From: Thiorhodovibrio litoralis
GTDB taxonomy: Bacteria; Pseudomonadota; Gammaproteobacteria; Chromatiales; Chromatiaceae
DNA length: 64,000 nucleotides
Assembly: GCF_033954455.1 (NCBI RefSeq)
Contig: NZ_CP121473.1
Location: 868,001-932,000 of the forward strand
Direction: 5' to 3'
Part shown: positions 19,479 to 28,284 of the stretch, one piece after another
Layout of the letters: each line of letters opens with the position of its first letter
Numbering within the stretch: position 1 is the stretch's first letter
The notes under the pieces: model-generated
The model's input: the letters and a program-made list of their open reading frames with translations, nothing else
Told to the model about the DNA's origin: nothing
The model's database searches: none
Position numbers and translations under genes: made by a program

Positions 19479-20645
19479 TTAAGATGCTGACTGGATGAGC
19501 GAGCAAAACTCGCGCAGGCCGATGACCGTGATTCCTCCAGGTTTTCGGTAGCGATCCTCGCCGCTGTAAATGATCCAGGCTTGGTCTGGTGTCAAATCCG
19601 CCAGGGCATGGTGGAATCCGCGATCCGGGGTCGGAGTAAGCCCGCGCTTGATTTCGATGGCCCAGGTTTCACTGTTCGGTAGCTCAAGCACGAGATCGAT
19701 CTCGGCCCCCGCAGCGGTGCGATAGAAGCTGGCCTGAGTGCCATCGGGCGCGCATTGGAGCAGGTTTTCGAGCACGAAGCCCTCCCAGCTGCCACCCACC
19801 ACCGGGTGACCGAGCAGCGTCTCGCGGTCGCGCAACCGCAACAGTATGTGAACCAAGCCTGAGTCGCGAATATAGATTTTGGGCGAACGCACCAAGCGTT
19901 TGCCGACGTTGGCGTGGTAGGGCGGCAAGCGCCTGACCAACAATAGATCGACCAGAAGATCGAGATAGCGTCCCACCGTGCGACCGTCGAGTGCGAGGCC
20001 GCGGGCCAGTTGCGCCGTATTCAACAGTCCGCCTTGGTGGTGGGCTAGCATGGTCCACAAGCGTCGCAAGGTTTCGGCTGGCGTGCGGGCTCCGAGTTGC
20101 GGAATGTCCCGCTCCAAATAGGTGCGGACAAAGTTTTCTCGCCACAGCAGGCTGGTCCGATCGCTGCTTGCAAGGAAACTTTCCGGGAGACCGCCGCGCA
20201 CCCATAAGGCATCGCGGGCATCGGGCGCGATTTCCAGCACATCAAAGGGGGCGAGCTCGACATAGGCGATCCGCCCCGCGAGCGTTTCGCTCGACTGGGC
20301 GATGAGGTCGATCGATGCCGAGCCAAGCAGCAGGAACTGTCCCGCCGCGCGACCGTTGCGCCGCCCCTGGTCGATCAATCCGCGCAGGGCTTGGAAGATC
20401 TCTGGTATGCGCTGGATTTCGTCCAGGATGACGAGCTTATCGGCATGACTGGACAGATAATCGACCGGGTCTTGAAGCTTGTCACGATCCGGTGGGGATT
20501 CGAGATCAAGGTAGAGACTAGGGTGCGCGTTCTCAATGGAACGTGCGAGCGTGGTCTTGCCGACCTGTCTGGGGCCGAGCATGGCGACAGCCGGGAACTG
20601 AAAAAGGCGTTCACGCAGAATGGGCGCGAGGCGACGGGGAATCAT
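19479..20645 (-). CDS. AAA ATPase of the AAA_14/DUF4143 family
   Basis: A 388-residue protein with an N-terminal P-loop ATPase (PAVAMLGPRQVGKTTLARSI, Walker A near residue 24; KLVILDEIQRIPEIFQ, Walker B) and a C-terminal DUF4143 region (VGRYLDLLVDLLLVRRLPPY, then the PD-D/E-XK-like ETWAIEIKRGLTPTPDRGFH). Members are widespread, often mobile, and of uncertain role, sometimes linked to toxin-antitoxin-like modules. No antitoxin gene is next to it. The start has no well-spaced ribosome-binding site, as AAGG abuts the ATG. The region just upstream is A/T-rich and carries nested palindromes (20648-20681), which may be an operator. Confidence 0.88.
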   Translation of the reverse strand: MIPRRLAPILRERLFQFPAVAMLGPRQVGKTTLARSIENAHPSLYLDLESPPDRDKLQDPVDYLSSHADKLVILDEIQRIPEIFQALRGLIDQGRRNGRAAGQFLLLGSASIDLIAQSSETLAGRIAYVELAPFDVLEIAPDARDALWVRGGLPESFLASSDRTSLLWRENFVRTYLERDIPQLGARTPAETLRRLWTMLAHHQGGLLNTAQLARGLALDGRTVGRYLDLLVDLLLVRRLPPYHANVGKRLVRSPKIYIRDSGLVHILLRLRDRETLLGHPVVGGSWEGFVLENLLQCAPDGTQASFYRTAAGAEIDLVLELPNSETWAIEIKRGLTPTPDRGFHHALADLTPDQAWIIYSGEDRYRKPGGITVIGLREFCSLIQSAS

Positions 20646-20647
20646 CC

Positions 20648-20681
20648 TTGTAAAAATAGCATCATGCTGTAACTTTTACAA
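20648..20681. promoter_or_regulatory. Nested palindromes just upstream of the AAA/DUF4143 gene
   Basis: TTGTAAAA (20648-20655) and TTTTACAA (20674-20681) are perfect inverse complements. Nearly concentric inside is AGCAT-C-ATGCT (20658-20668). The outer arm starts 3 bases before the ATG on the minus strand, so a bound protein or an RNA hairpin here would block translation or transcription start. This suggests autoregulation. Confidence 0.5.
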
Positions 20682-20783
20682 TGTTATGTTGCTGAGAGAC
20701 CTTTGCGCTGCCGCGTTTTTTGGACAATCACAACGCCTGTCTGCTTGAAACCGCATCCACAATTGTGGTTTCTTGTGTTCATC

Positions 20784-21944
20784 TTAGGAGCGGATGCTCA
20801 ATGCTCTTTCTGCAGTTAGTGCCACCGCCTGCTCAAGATGCTCAATGGGCGTGTGGAAATGCGGTGAGAAGCGGATGCCGCCGCCGCGTGCGGCGCAGAG
20901 CAGGTTCTGCTCCATCAGTTTGCGCCAGAGGGGTTGGTGGTCGTCCAGGCCGGGAATGCGGAAGGTGAGGATGCCGGCGCGGTGCTCGGGCGCGCGCGGG
21001 GAGAGCAGCTCAAAGCCTTGAGCGTCGATCAGCTCGATCAGGTGGTCGATGCGCTCGGCGATGGCCAGTTCGATCTGGTCCAGGCCGGCTTCTTCGAGCA
21101 GTGACAGGCTGGCTTCGAAGGCGTGGGTGCCGAGCATGTTGGGGCTGCCGCATTCGAAGCGCCGAGCGCTGGCGGCTGGTTGCCAGTCGGCGCGGTCGAA
21201 GTCGCCCATGTGCTCGACCATGTGCCAACCGAACTGGTGCAGCTTGAGCGTTTCGCGCAGCTCGGGGCGGCAGTAGAAGAGTGCAATGCCTTCGGGGCCG
21301 AGCATCCATTTGTGGGCATCGGCGACGATGAAATCGGCCGGCATGCGCGCGAGGTCATAGGGGATGGCGCCCAGGCCCTGGATGGCGTCGACGCACAGCA
21401 GGATGCCGCGCGCGCGACAAGCTTGGCCGAGGCGTTGCAGATCCAACCGCCGCCCGCGCGCGTATTGCACCCAGCTGACGGCGATCATCCGGGTGCGGGC
21501 GTCGCAATGCGCGAGCAGGTCATCCTCGGGGGACTCGGATTCCGCAAGCTTGAGCGCTCGCCACTCCACACCTAGATCGCCGTGTTTGGGGTCGGCCAGG
21601 GACTCCCAAACAATGCGGTTGGACGGGAATTCCTCGGCGATGCCGACGATGTTGTCGCCGGGCTGCCAGTCGAGCCCGTAAGCGATGACCGACAGCGCCT
21701 CCGAGGTGCTTTTCGCCAGTGCAATGTCATCGGCCGATGCCGCGCCTATCAGTCGCGCCAGGCGCTCACGCAGCCGTTGTTCGGTGGCCTGCCAGTGCGG
21801 ATAGCGGAGCGAGCCCTGGGTGGCGTTCTCCTCGGCGAAGCGACACACGGCATCGCGGGTGCGCAGGGGCCAGGGGCCGATGGCCGCGTGGTTGAGGTGC
21901 AGCAGGGACGGGGATAGGTCGAATTCCGATAGCAGGGCGTTCAT
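20784..21944 (-). CDS. Class V aminotransferase (cysteine desulfurase-like)
   Basis: A 386-residue PLP enzyme. It starts MNALLSEFDLSPSLLHLNHAAIGPWP, has the cofactor-contacting segments LAKSTSEALSVIAYGL and CVDAIQGLGAIPYDL, and the PLP lysine in VADAHKWMLGPEGIALFY. It belongs to the isopenicillin-N epimerase/selenocysteine-lyase-like branch of class V rather than IscS or SufS, since no mobile catalytic-cysteine loop of IscS type is evident. The exact substrate is unknown. ATG at 21944 is chosen over an upstream TTG. It is transcribed divergently from the 1530-residue membrane protein. Confidence 0.85.
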   Translation of the reverse strand: MNALLSEFDLSPSLLHLNHAAIGPWPLRTRDAVCRFAEENATQGSLRYPHWQATEQRLRERLARLIGAASADDIALAKSTSEALSVIAYGLDWQPGDNIVGIAEEFPSNRIVWESLADPKHGDLGVEWRALKLAESESPEDDLLAHCDARTRMIAVSWVQYARGRRLDLQRLGQACRARGILLCVDAIQGLGAIPYDLARMPADFIVADAHKWMLGPEGIALFYCRPELRETLKLHQFGWHMVEHMGDFDRADWQPAASARRFECGSPNMLGTHAFEASLSLLEEAGLDQIELAIAERIDHLIELIDAQGFELLSPRAPEHRAGILTFRIPGLDDHQPLWRKLMEQNLLCAARGGGIRFSPHFHTPIEHLEQAVALTAERALSIRS

Positions 21945-22112
21945 GGTCAAATTCGCGCGATGATGTGCTGGAGGTTTTGCCGGTCATTATGCAGACCTTG
22001 ATCATTGCCCGCTCAGTTGGCGAGCGGTCTTGGACGTGCACCGATCAAATCACGCATGATTGAAGCGCGGCCCCGCGCGTTATAGTCTCGACTCCTGTGC
22101 TTGTCGCGCACT

Positions 22113-22168
22113 GAGAAATGCGCGAATTCTTCCCGCGAGCTCAGAAATGCGCGAATTCTTGCCGCGAA
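22113..22168. repeat. Two direct repeats of about 27 bases, period 29, upstream of the large membrane-protein gene
   Basis: Bases 22113-22139 and 22142-22168 share AGAAATGCGCGAATTCTT exactly and most of the following CCGCGA. A shorter, degenerate third copy begins near 22166. Each copy contains GCGCGAATTC. They lie 95-150 bases before the start at 22263 and could be tandem regulator sites. The rest of the 318-base spacer shows no gene. Confidence 0.5.
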
Positions 22169-22262
22169 ATGCAGGAATGTGCAAAAGCACCCCGAGATCG
22201 GCATCAGCACCACCATCATCGCCAACTGGGTCTTCGCCGCCAGCGTGGTTGAGGAGCGACAC

Positions 22263-25200
22263 ATGAAACCTGTTCGAGGACTTGCTCATTTCTGCCATTC
22301 GTCAGGCGCGAGGGGCTGGCTGGTGGGATGTTTGCTGGCTCTGGGAGCTCTGGCGACGGTGACAGGCGCAGCCGGGGCCGCTGACGGGGCCGGTGCCAGT
22401 GCAAATCTCAGCGCCAATCTCAGCGACAGCACCAGCGCTTCGAGCCTGAGCGATGTTCCGCCCATGCTGGCACCCTGGGTGCCATGGGTGCTGCGTGATG
22501 CCGACTGGCGCGATTGTCCGCTGGCACCGATGGGGACATCGCCCGCGCGGGCTCTGTCGTCGCAGGTGGCTGAGCAGGAGAAAGGCCGGCTGTGCCTTTG
22601 GCCTGGCGCCTTGACGCTCAACGCTAATGAAGCGGGTGGGCGTTTCGCCCAGACCTGGCGTCTGTATGCGCCGCGTTGGGTGCCCTTGCCGGGGGATGCC
22701 AAGACCTGGCCGCAGCAGGTGGAGGTCGATGGTGACTTCCAACCGGTGCTGGATCAACAGGGGCGGCCGGCGGTGTTCTTGCAGGCCGGGGAGCACGACG
22801 TCGAGGGCCGCTTTGTCTGGTCGCGGCTGCCTGATGGCTTGCAGTTGCCGGAGATTCGCGCGCGGGTGAATCTGCGCTTGGGGAACAAGGACATCCAGGC
22901 ACCGCGCATCGACGCCGACGGGCGTTTGTGGCTCGGCACGGGGCCGGTGAAAGGGCAGGGGCCGGACGCGGCAGAGGCAGGTCGCGGCGACACCCTGGCG
23001 CTGGATGTTACCCGGCTGCTCGCCGATGGTGTGCCGGTGCGCTTGACCACCCGTTTGGAGCTCGAGGTGTCCGGTCAGCCGCGCGAGCTGCGCCTGACTG
23101 GCGCCGTGCCGCCCGAGGCGCTCGCGCTGCAGATCGACAGTCCGCTGCCGAGCCATCTCGATGATCAGGGGCAATTACGATTGCAGGTTCAGCCGGGCCG
23201 CTGGGTGGTGCAGGTGCAGGCGCAATATCCCGGACGCCCGACGCGCTTCGCGCTGGCAGGAATCGAGGCCCCCTGGCCGACGCGGGAAGTCTGGGCCTTC
23301 CGTGCCGATCCGGAACTGCGCCAGGTCGAGGTGCAGGGTGCCCCGGCGGTCGATCCGCGCCAGACACGTCTGCCGCCGGATTGGCAGAGTCTTCCCGCTT
23401 ATGGCATGCAGGCTGGCGATACCTTGGTGCTCGAGCCCATGTCCGCCGCCCAAGCCGGGCGCGCGCGGCTGCGCCTGGAGCGCGATCTATGGCTCGACTT
23501 CAGTGGTCGCGGCTATAGCCTGCGCGACCGTATCGACGGAGAGCTTGCGGGTCTGACGCGACTGGATGCCCGCTCGCCCCTGCACCTGGGGCAGGTGCGG
23601 GTTGATGACCAGCCACGCCTGATTACCCGGTTGCCGGCGCCAAACCAGCCCAATTCGGACCAATCTCATTCAGATCAGCCAGATTCGGATCAGTCCAATT
23701 CGTCCGGCGTCGAGGTGCGCGGCGAACTACTGTCCCTGTTGGCTGATGGCCGCCTTGACGCTCTGCGCGCCAAACTGCCGGCTTCGGGCTGGGCGGTGCC
23801 CTTCGAGCGCATTAGCACCAGGCTCTATCTGCCGCCAGGCTGGGACCTGCTTGCGGTAACAGGCGCGGACAACCTGCCAGGCAGCTGGCTTGCGCGCTGG
23901 TCGCTGCTGGACCTCTTTCTGGTGCTGGTCGCGGCCTTGGCTTGCGCTCGCCTGTGGGGCTGGCGCTGGGGTGTCCTGGCGCTGCTTACCCTGGTGCTGA
24001 TTTGGCAGGAGCCGGATGCGCCCCTGGCTGTCTGGTTGCACTTGATCGCCGCCGCCGCGCTGTTGCGTCTGTTGCCAGCAACGCGCGCGCCCGATGACAC
24101 TCAACCGCGCGCATTGCAGCGCGCGCGGGTGCTGGTGCAGTTGTACTTTCGCGCCGCTTTGCTGGTGCTGGTGCTAATCGCGATCCCTTTTCTGGTGCAG
24201 CAGATGCGCGACGGGCTCTATCCGCAGTTGAATATCAGTCCGACAACCGCCTTCAGTGCGGTGTCTCGCAATCAGGCGCCCGCATCGCTGATGGACGAGG
24301 CCGATGGCATGGTGCAGGCTGAGTTGGCGCGGTCGGCGCCTGCGCCCGAGCCCTATGCCAACCGCTCCGGCGGCGTATCCTCGATGGCCAAGTCCAAGGC
24401 ACCGGATTGGAACGCCCCTCCGCCGGGTGCTGTGTTGCAGACCGGAGCTGGGGTGCCCGATTGGCGCTGGAATGCCTTTGATCTGCAATGGAATGGCCCG
24501 GTCGCATCCGATCATTCCATCCGTCTATGGCTGGTGCCGCCAATCGCCGCGCTGGTGCTGGCCGTTGCGTCTTTGCTGCTGGTGCCGGCCTTGGCGCTAA
24601 GAATCGCTGATCTGTGGCCGCCCGCCCGCGGGCTTGGACGTGGCCCGGGACACCCTGGAGCCAGTGGCGCTGGCAAAGTTGCCGGTAATGGCGCTGATAA
24701 TGATGCTGGCAAGGGCGCGATAATTGCACCGGCCCTGGCGCTGATGCTGCCCTTGCTCGCAGCTCCCTGGCTGTTGCCGCAGCCAGCGCAGGCGGCGGAA
24801 GCGCCGAATGTATCGACGGCCACCGGCGCCCCGCGGCCAGCGTCTGCATCGATAGCAGCGGCCCCGGCCCCCGGCGTGTCGGTCGACACTTCTGCTTTTC
24901 CGCCGTCCGGCCTGCTCGATGCGCTGCGCGAGCACCTGCTGGAAGCGCCGGAGTGCTGGCCGGATTGCGTCACGCTGACGCGCCTGCATCTCGAGGTCGG
25001 CGATGACCAGCTGCGCTTGCTGCTGACGGTGTCCGCGGGTACCGACGCATCCTTGGCGCTGCCCGGTGGCGATTCGACCTGGTCACCGCAAGAGGTGTCG
25101 ATCGATGGGGCTGAGCTGCCGCTGGCGCGTCGCACCCAAGACGGCCATCTGCTGGTGCCGGTTACCGATGGACGCCATCAGCTTGAGCTGGTTGGGCCGC

Positions 25201-26855
25201 TCGATGGAGCCGTGCGGGTTGAGTTGCCACTGCCCTTGATGCCGCGCCTGGTCACGACCGATCTCGACCCGGCCTGGCAGCTCGAAGGGCTGCGGGCCGA
25301 TGGGCAAGCCGGCTCGCAGCTGCGCTTGGTGCGGGTTGCGACCTCATCGGGTGCGCAGCAGGCGCGGCAGGCACAACAGGAGCCGGAAACGGCGCTCACA
25401 CCGCTGCTGCGCCTGGAGCGCGACCTTAACCTCGGGCTGACCTGGGAGCTGCGCAGTCGCGTGCGGCGCTTGTCCCCGGCCGATACCTCGGTGAGCTTGT
25501 GGCTGCCGCTGCTCCCCGGCGAGGCCGTGACCAGCGCCGAGACGCAGGTGGTGGAGGGTCGCTTGCTACTGTCGCTGGCACCCGGCCAACGCGAATTGGC
25601 CTGGTCATCGCGCCTGGCACCGTCGCAGCAGTTGGAATTGCAGGCAAGTGTTGACTCGCGCCTGGTCGAGACCTGGTGCATTGGCGTCAGCCCGTTTTGG
25701 CATTTGCAGACCGAGGGTATCGCGCCTGTCGGTCGCGACTGCGGTGATGCCGGGCGCTCTGCAGCTGGCAGGGCAACGCCAGCGCGGCTTTGGCGGCCTT
25801 GGCCCGGAGAGCATCTCGGGCTCGATCTGGTGCGACCGGGCGCGGTGCCCGGCCCGACGCTGACGCTGGATCAGACGCGCTATGAGTTGACGCCGGGACG
25901 ACGGGCGAGCGAGGCATCGCTCAATCTCAAAATCCGCAGCAGTCAGGGCGGGCAGCATGAAATACGCCTGCCAGAGGGCGCCGAGCGCCTCGAAGTCCGC
26001 ATCGACGGCGATGTGCGCGGACTGGCACTGAAAGACGGCCGGGTCGATCTGCCGCTGGTGCCTGGCGTGCAACAGGTGGCGCTGGCCTGGCAGCAGCCGG
26101 GGGGCATGGCGCTCAGCTATCAGCCGGCGCCGGTCGATGTCGGTGCAGCCAGTGTCAATGCCAGTACCGAGGTCAAGCTTGGCGCGGACCGCTGGGTGCT
26201 CTGGGTCCAGGGCGCCGGCGTTGGGCCGGCGGTGCTGTTCTGGAGTCTGCTCGCGGTGCTGGTGGTGCTGGCCTGGGGCCTGGGGCGGTTGCGCCTGACG
26301 CCGCTCGGCTGGGTGGATTGGCTGCTGCTCGGCATCGGGCTGAGTCAGGCGGATCTCTGGGTGGGCCTGCTCGTGGCCGGCTGGCTGTTGGTGCTGGGCT
26401 GGCGCCGGCGCCTGGATGGCGAACATCTGCAGGCCATGCCGGCCTGGCGTTTCGACCTGGCACAGATCGCGCTAGTGGTCTGGACGCTGCTGGCGCTAAT
26501 GGGCCTGTTGGCGGCTATTCAGCAGGGGCTGCTCGGGCCGCCGCGCATGCAGATTGCCGGCAATGGCTCGGATGCCGGGCTGCTGCGCTGGTATCTCGAC
26601 CGCAGCGGGCCGCAGTTGGGCGAGGTACTGGTCCTGTCGGTGCCTATGTTGGTCTACCGGCTACTGATGCTGGCCTGGGCACTGTGGCTCGCGCTGCGTC
26701 TGCTGGCTTGGCTACGCTGGGGCTGGCAGTCCTTCTCCCAACCGCTGTTGTGGCGGGCGCTGCCGTCGCGCAGCAAGAACAAAGCCGCCACGCCCTCCGG
26801 GCGCCCGGGTGAGCCTGGCACGGGGGCGGATGCGTCTTTGAGTCTGGATATCTGA
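22263..26855 (+). CDS. Very large membrane protein of unknown function with duplicated halves
   Basis: 1530 residues, no family recognised. ATG at 22263 has GAGGAG at 6-base spacing and opens a signal peptide (about residues 18-40, ending TGAAGAA). Residues 50-540 look like beta-rich extracytoplasmic domains. A cluster of four or five spans follows at about 540-830. A signal-peptide-like segment (LLAAPWLLPQPAQAAEAPN, about 830-850) then restarts an exported region at about 850-1310 whose WPDCVTLTRLHLEV and HLLVPVTDGRHQLELVG segments echo CLWPGALTLNA and VFLQAGEHDVEGRFVW of the first half. About six C-terminal spans complete the protein. This points to duplication or fusion of two exported membrane proteins. 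The convergent neighbour is a TPR protein. An envelope role is the most that can be inferred. Confidence 0.75.
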   Translation: MKPVRGLAHFCHSSGARGWLVGCLLALGALATVTGAAGAADGAGASANLSANLSDSTSASSLSDVPPMLAPWVPWVLRDADWRDCPLAPMGTSPARALSSQVAEQEKGRLCLWPGALTLNANEAGGRFAQTWRLYAPRWVPLPGDAKTWPQQVEVDGDFQPVLDQQGRPAVFLQAGEHDVEGRFVWSRLPDGLQLPEIRARVNLRLGNKDIQAPRIDADGRLWLGTGPVKGQGPDAAEAGRGDTLALDVTRLLADGVPVRLTTRLELEVSGQPRELRLTGAVPPEALALQIDSPLPSHLDDQGQLRLQVQPGRWVVQVQAQYPGRPTRFALAGIEAPWPTREVWAFRADPELRQVEVQGAPAVDPRQTRLPPDWQSLPAYGMQAGDTLVLEPMSAAQAGRARLRLERDLWLDFSGRGYSLRDRIDGELAGLTRLDARSPLHLGQVRVDDQPRLITRLPAPNQPNSDQSHSDQPDSDQSNSSGVEVRGELLSLLADGRLDALRAKLPASGWAVPFERISTRLYLPPGWDLLAVTGADNLPGSWLARWSLLDLFLVLVAALACARLWGWRWGVLALLTLVLIWQEPDAPLAVWLHLIAAAALLRLLPATRAPDDTQPRALQRARVLVQLYFRAALLVLVLIAIPFLVQQMRDGLYPQLNISPTTAFSAVSRNQAPASLMDEADGMVQAELARSAPAPEPYANRSGGVSSMAKSKAPDWNAPPPGAVLQTGAGVPDWRWNAFDLQWNGPVASDHSIRLWLVPPIAALVLAVASLLLVPALALRIADLWPPARGLGRGPGHPGASGAGKVAGNGADNDAGKGAIIAPALALMLPLLAAPWLLPQPAQAAEAPNVSTATGAPRPASASIAAAPAPGVSVDTSAFPPSGLLDALREHLLEAPECWPDCVTLTRLHLEVGDDQLRLLLTVSAGTDASLALPGGDSTWSPQEVSIDGAELPLARRTQDGHLLVPVTDGRHQLELVGPLDGAVRVELPLPLMPRLVTTDLDPAWQLEGLRADGQAGSQLRLVRVATSSGAQQARQAQQEPETALTPLLRLERDLNLGLTWELRSRVRRLSPADTSVSLWLPLLPGEAVTSAETQVVEGRLLLSLAPGQRELAWSSRLAPSQQLELQASVDSRLVETWCIGVSPFWHLQTEGIAPVGRDCGDAGRSAAGRATPARLWRPWPGEHLGLDLVRPGAVPGPTLTLDQTRYELTPGRRASEASLNLKIRSSQGGQHEIRLPEGAERLEVRIDGDVRGLALKDGRVDLPLVPGVQQVALAWQQPGGMALSYQPAPVDVGAASVNASTEVKLGADRWVLWVQGAGVGPAVLFWSLLAVLVVLAWGLGRLRLTPLGWVDWLLLGIGLSQADLWVGLLVAGWLLVLGWRRRLDGEHLQAMPAWRFDLAQIALVVWTLLALMGLLAAIQQGLLGPPRMQIAGNGSDAGLLRWYLDRSGPQLGEVLVLSVPMLVYRLLMLAWALWLALRLLAWLRWGWQSFSQPLLWRALPSRSKNKAATPSGRPGEPGTGADASLSLDI

Positions 26856-26882
26856 GGCGAATTGATCGAACGGTGGGAGAAT

Positions 26883-27653
26883 TTAGTGTGCCGTCGCCGG
26901 GGTGCCTGTCATGAGCGATTGGGCCACCGCGCGGCTGCGGTTGGCTTCCTGCTCGTTGCCGTTGGCGGTTTGCACCTCGGCCAGGATCTGCCAAGCGTTC
27001 GGGTCGGTCGGACTGAGACGCACGGCGTGCTCCAGAATGGTTACGGCATCTTCGCTCTTACCGCTCTGTGCCAGTAGCCGGCCGAGGTTGTTGTAGGCGC
27101 CGGCGTATTGCGGGTCGAGCTTGATGGCGGTCAGAAAGGCTGCGGTGGCGGCATCTGTCTGCTCTTGCATCATCAGCATGGCGCCGAGGTTGTTGCAGGC
27201 GGCGGCATTGCTGGGGTCGAGTTCCAGGCAGCGGTCGAACGCCATGCCGGCTTCCTCGATGCGCTCGAGTTGGGCGAGCGCGACGCCGAGGTTGTAATGG
27301 TATTCGGATGCGTCCGGCTCCGAGGCCAGGCCACGGCGGATGAAGGTCAGCGCGGCTTCCGGATCGCCGCTGGTAATCTTGAGTACGCCGAGCTGATTCA
27401 GAGTGATGGGCTCGTACGGGTCCTGGTTCAGCACGTCGCGATACAGGGCCTCGGCCTCGTCGAGCCGCCCCTGCTCGTGCAATTCATCGGCCTGGCTGAT
27501 CATCTCCGCAAGCTCGGTGGGGATTTGTCGCTCTTTCGCGACCCGCGCGGCATCGTCGCTCAGCCCGGTGGCGGCGTCGCGACCGGAATCGCTGCCCTGC
27601 GTATCGGCTTGGCCGTCGGGCAAGGCATCTTTGGGCATGAAAATTTCAGCCAT
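26883..27653 (-). CDS. TPR-repeat protein
   Basis: A 256-residue, probably cytoplasmic protein. After a polar N-terminus of about 50 residues come five consecutive tetratricopeptide repeats at about 52-235, for example ADELHEQGRLDEAEALYRDV, YHYNLGVALAQLERIEEAG and AYNNLGRLLAQSGKSEDAV. TPR arrays mediate protein-protein contacts; the partner is unknown. The ATG at 27653 has no strong ribosome-binding site, and an ATG at 27638 (MPKDALPDG) is an alternative. It is divergent from yajC-secD-secF. Confidence 0.85.
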   Translation of the reverse strand: MAEIFMPKDALPDGQADTQGSDSGRDAATGLSDDAARVAKERQIPTELAEMISQADELHEQGRLDEAEALYRDVLNQDPYEPITLNQLGVLKITSGDPEAALTFIRRGLASEPDASEYHYNLGVALAQLERIEEAGMAFDRCLELDPSNAAACNNLGAMLMMQEQTDAATAAFLTAIKLDPQYAGAYNNLGRLLAQSGKSEDAVTILEHAVRLSPTDPNAWQILAEVQTANGNEQEANRSRAVAQSLMTGTPATAH

Positions 27654-27884
27654 AGTCAGGGGTCCTCGGGAGCTCTGGTGGCGCGGCGATCATTGCGCGC
27701 CTTAAGATTTGGTTCCGTGCTTAACATCAGTCTGTGCGAATTCAGCTGATATTTCCAGCATTAACGCCCGGGAAACCAAAAAACTTGACGCTGGGCACTT
27801 TTTTGTGGCGCCCGCTGTGCGGCCGGATTGCGCCCTGAATGCGACCGGAATGCAATTGGGGTCTGCCGAGCGTTTGCAGACCTG

Positions 27885-27893
27885 TGCTATAGT
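27885..27893 (+). promoter_or_regulatory. Candidate extended -10 promoter of yajC-secD-secF
   Basis: TGC followed by TATAGT, 52 bases before the yajC start. The -35 region is poor, as is typical for extended -10 promoters. Confidence 0.4.
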
Positions 27894-27944
27894 CGGGGGC
27901 TGATTTTTCGCTGACCAGTGCGTGGCGCTGTGGAGAAGATGAAT

Positions 27945-28277
27945 ATGAGCTTTTTCATTTCCGATGCGATGGCCCAAGCGGGGGGCGCGGCTCCAGCAGG
28001 CCAGTCTCTGTTAGGGCTGCTGTTTCCGATCGGCCTGATCATCATTTTGTATTTCCTGATGATTCGCCCGCAGATCAAGCGCCAAAAAGAGCACAAGGCG
28101 CTGGTGGAAGGGTTGAGCAAGGGCGATGAGGTCGTCACCATGGGCGGGGTGGCCGGTCGCATTGTTGACATTGGCGATAACTTCGCGCAGTTGGAAGTTG
28201 CCGATGGTGTGACCATCAAGATTCGCCGCCCCTCGGTCGAAGCGGTGCTGCCGAAGGGGTCCCTGAAAGAGCTCTGA
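27945..28277 (+). CDS. yajC: Sec translocase accessory subunit YajC
   Basis: A small single-span inner-membrane protein that joins SecD and SecF in the holotranslocon. It has 110 residues: MSFFISDAMAQAGG at the N-terminus, a membrane span at about 22-42 (LFPIGLIIILYFLMIRPQ) and the conserved cytoplasmic segment LSKGDEVVTMGGVAGRIVDI. Of two in-frame ATGs (27939, 27945) the second has GGAG at 9 bases and matches the usual MSFFISDA start. secD begins 7 bases after the stop. Confidence 0.95.
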   Translation: MSFFISDAMAQAGGAAPAGQSLLGLLFPIGLIIILYFLMIRPQIKRQKEHKALVEGLSKGDEVVTMGGVAGRIVDIGDNFAQLEVADGVTIKIRRPSVEAVLPKGSLKEL

Positions 28278-28284
28278 TTTTGCA

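Noticed and set aside
22180-22262. In-frame upstream extension of the giant membrane protein (IGISTTIIANWVFAASVVEE)
   Set aside because: It precedes a strong ribosome-binding site and a normal signal peptide at 22263, and runs through the direct repeats, so it is not treated as coding.
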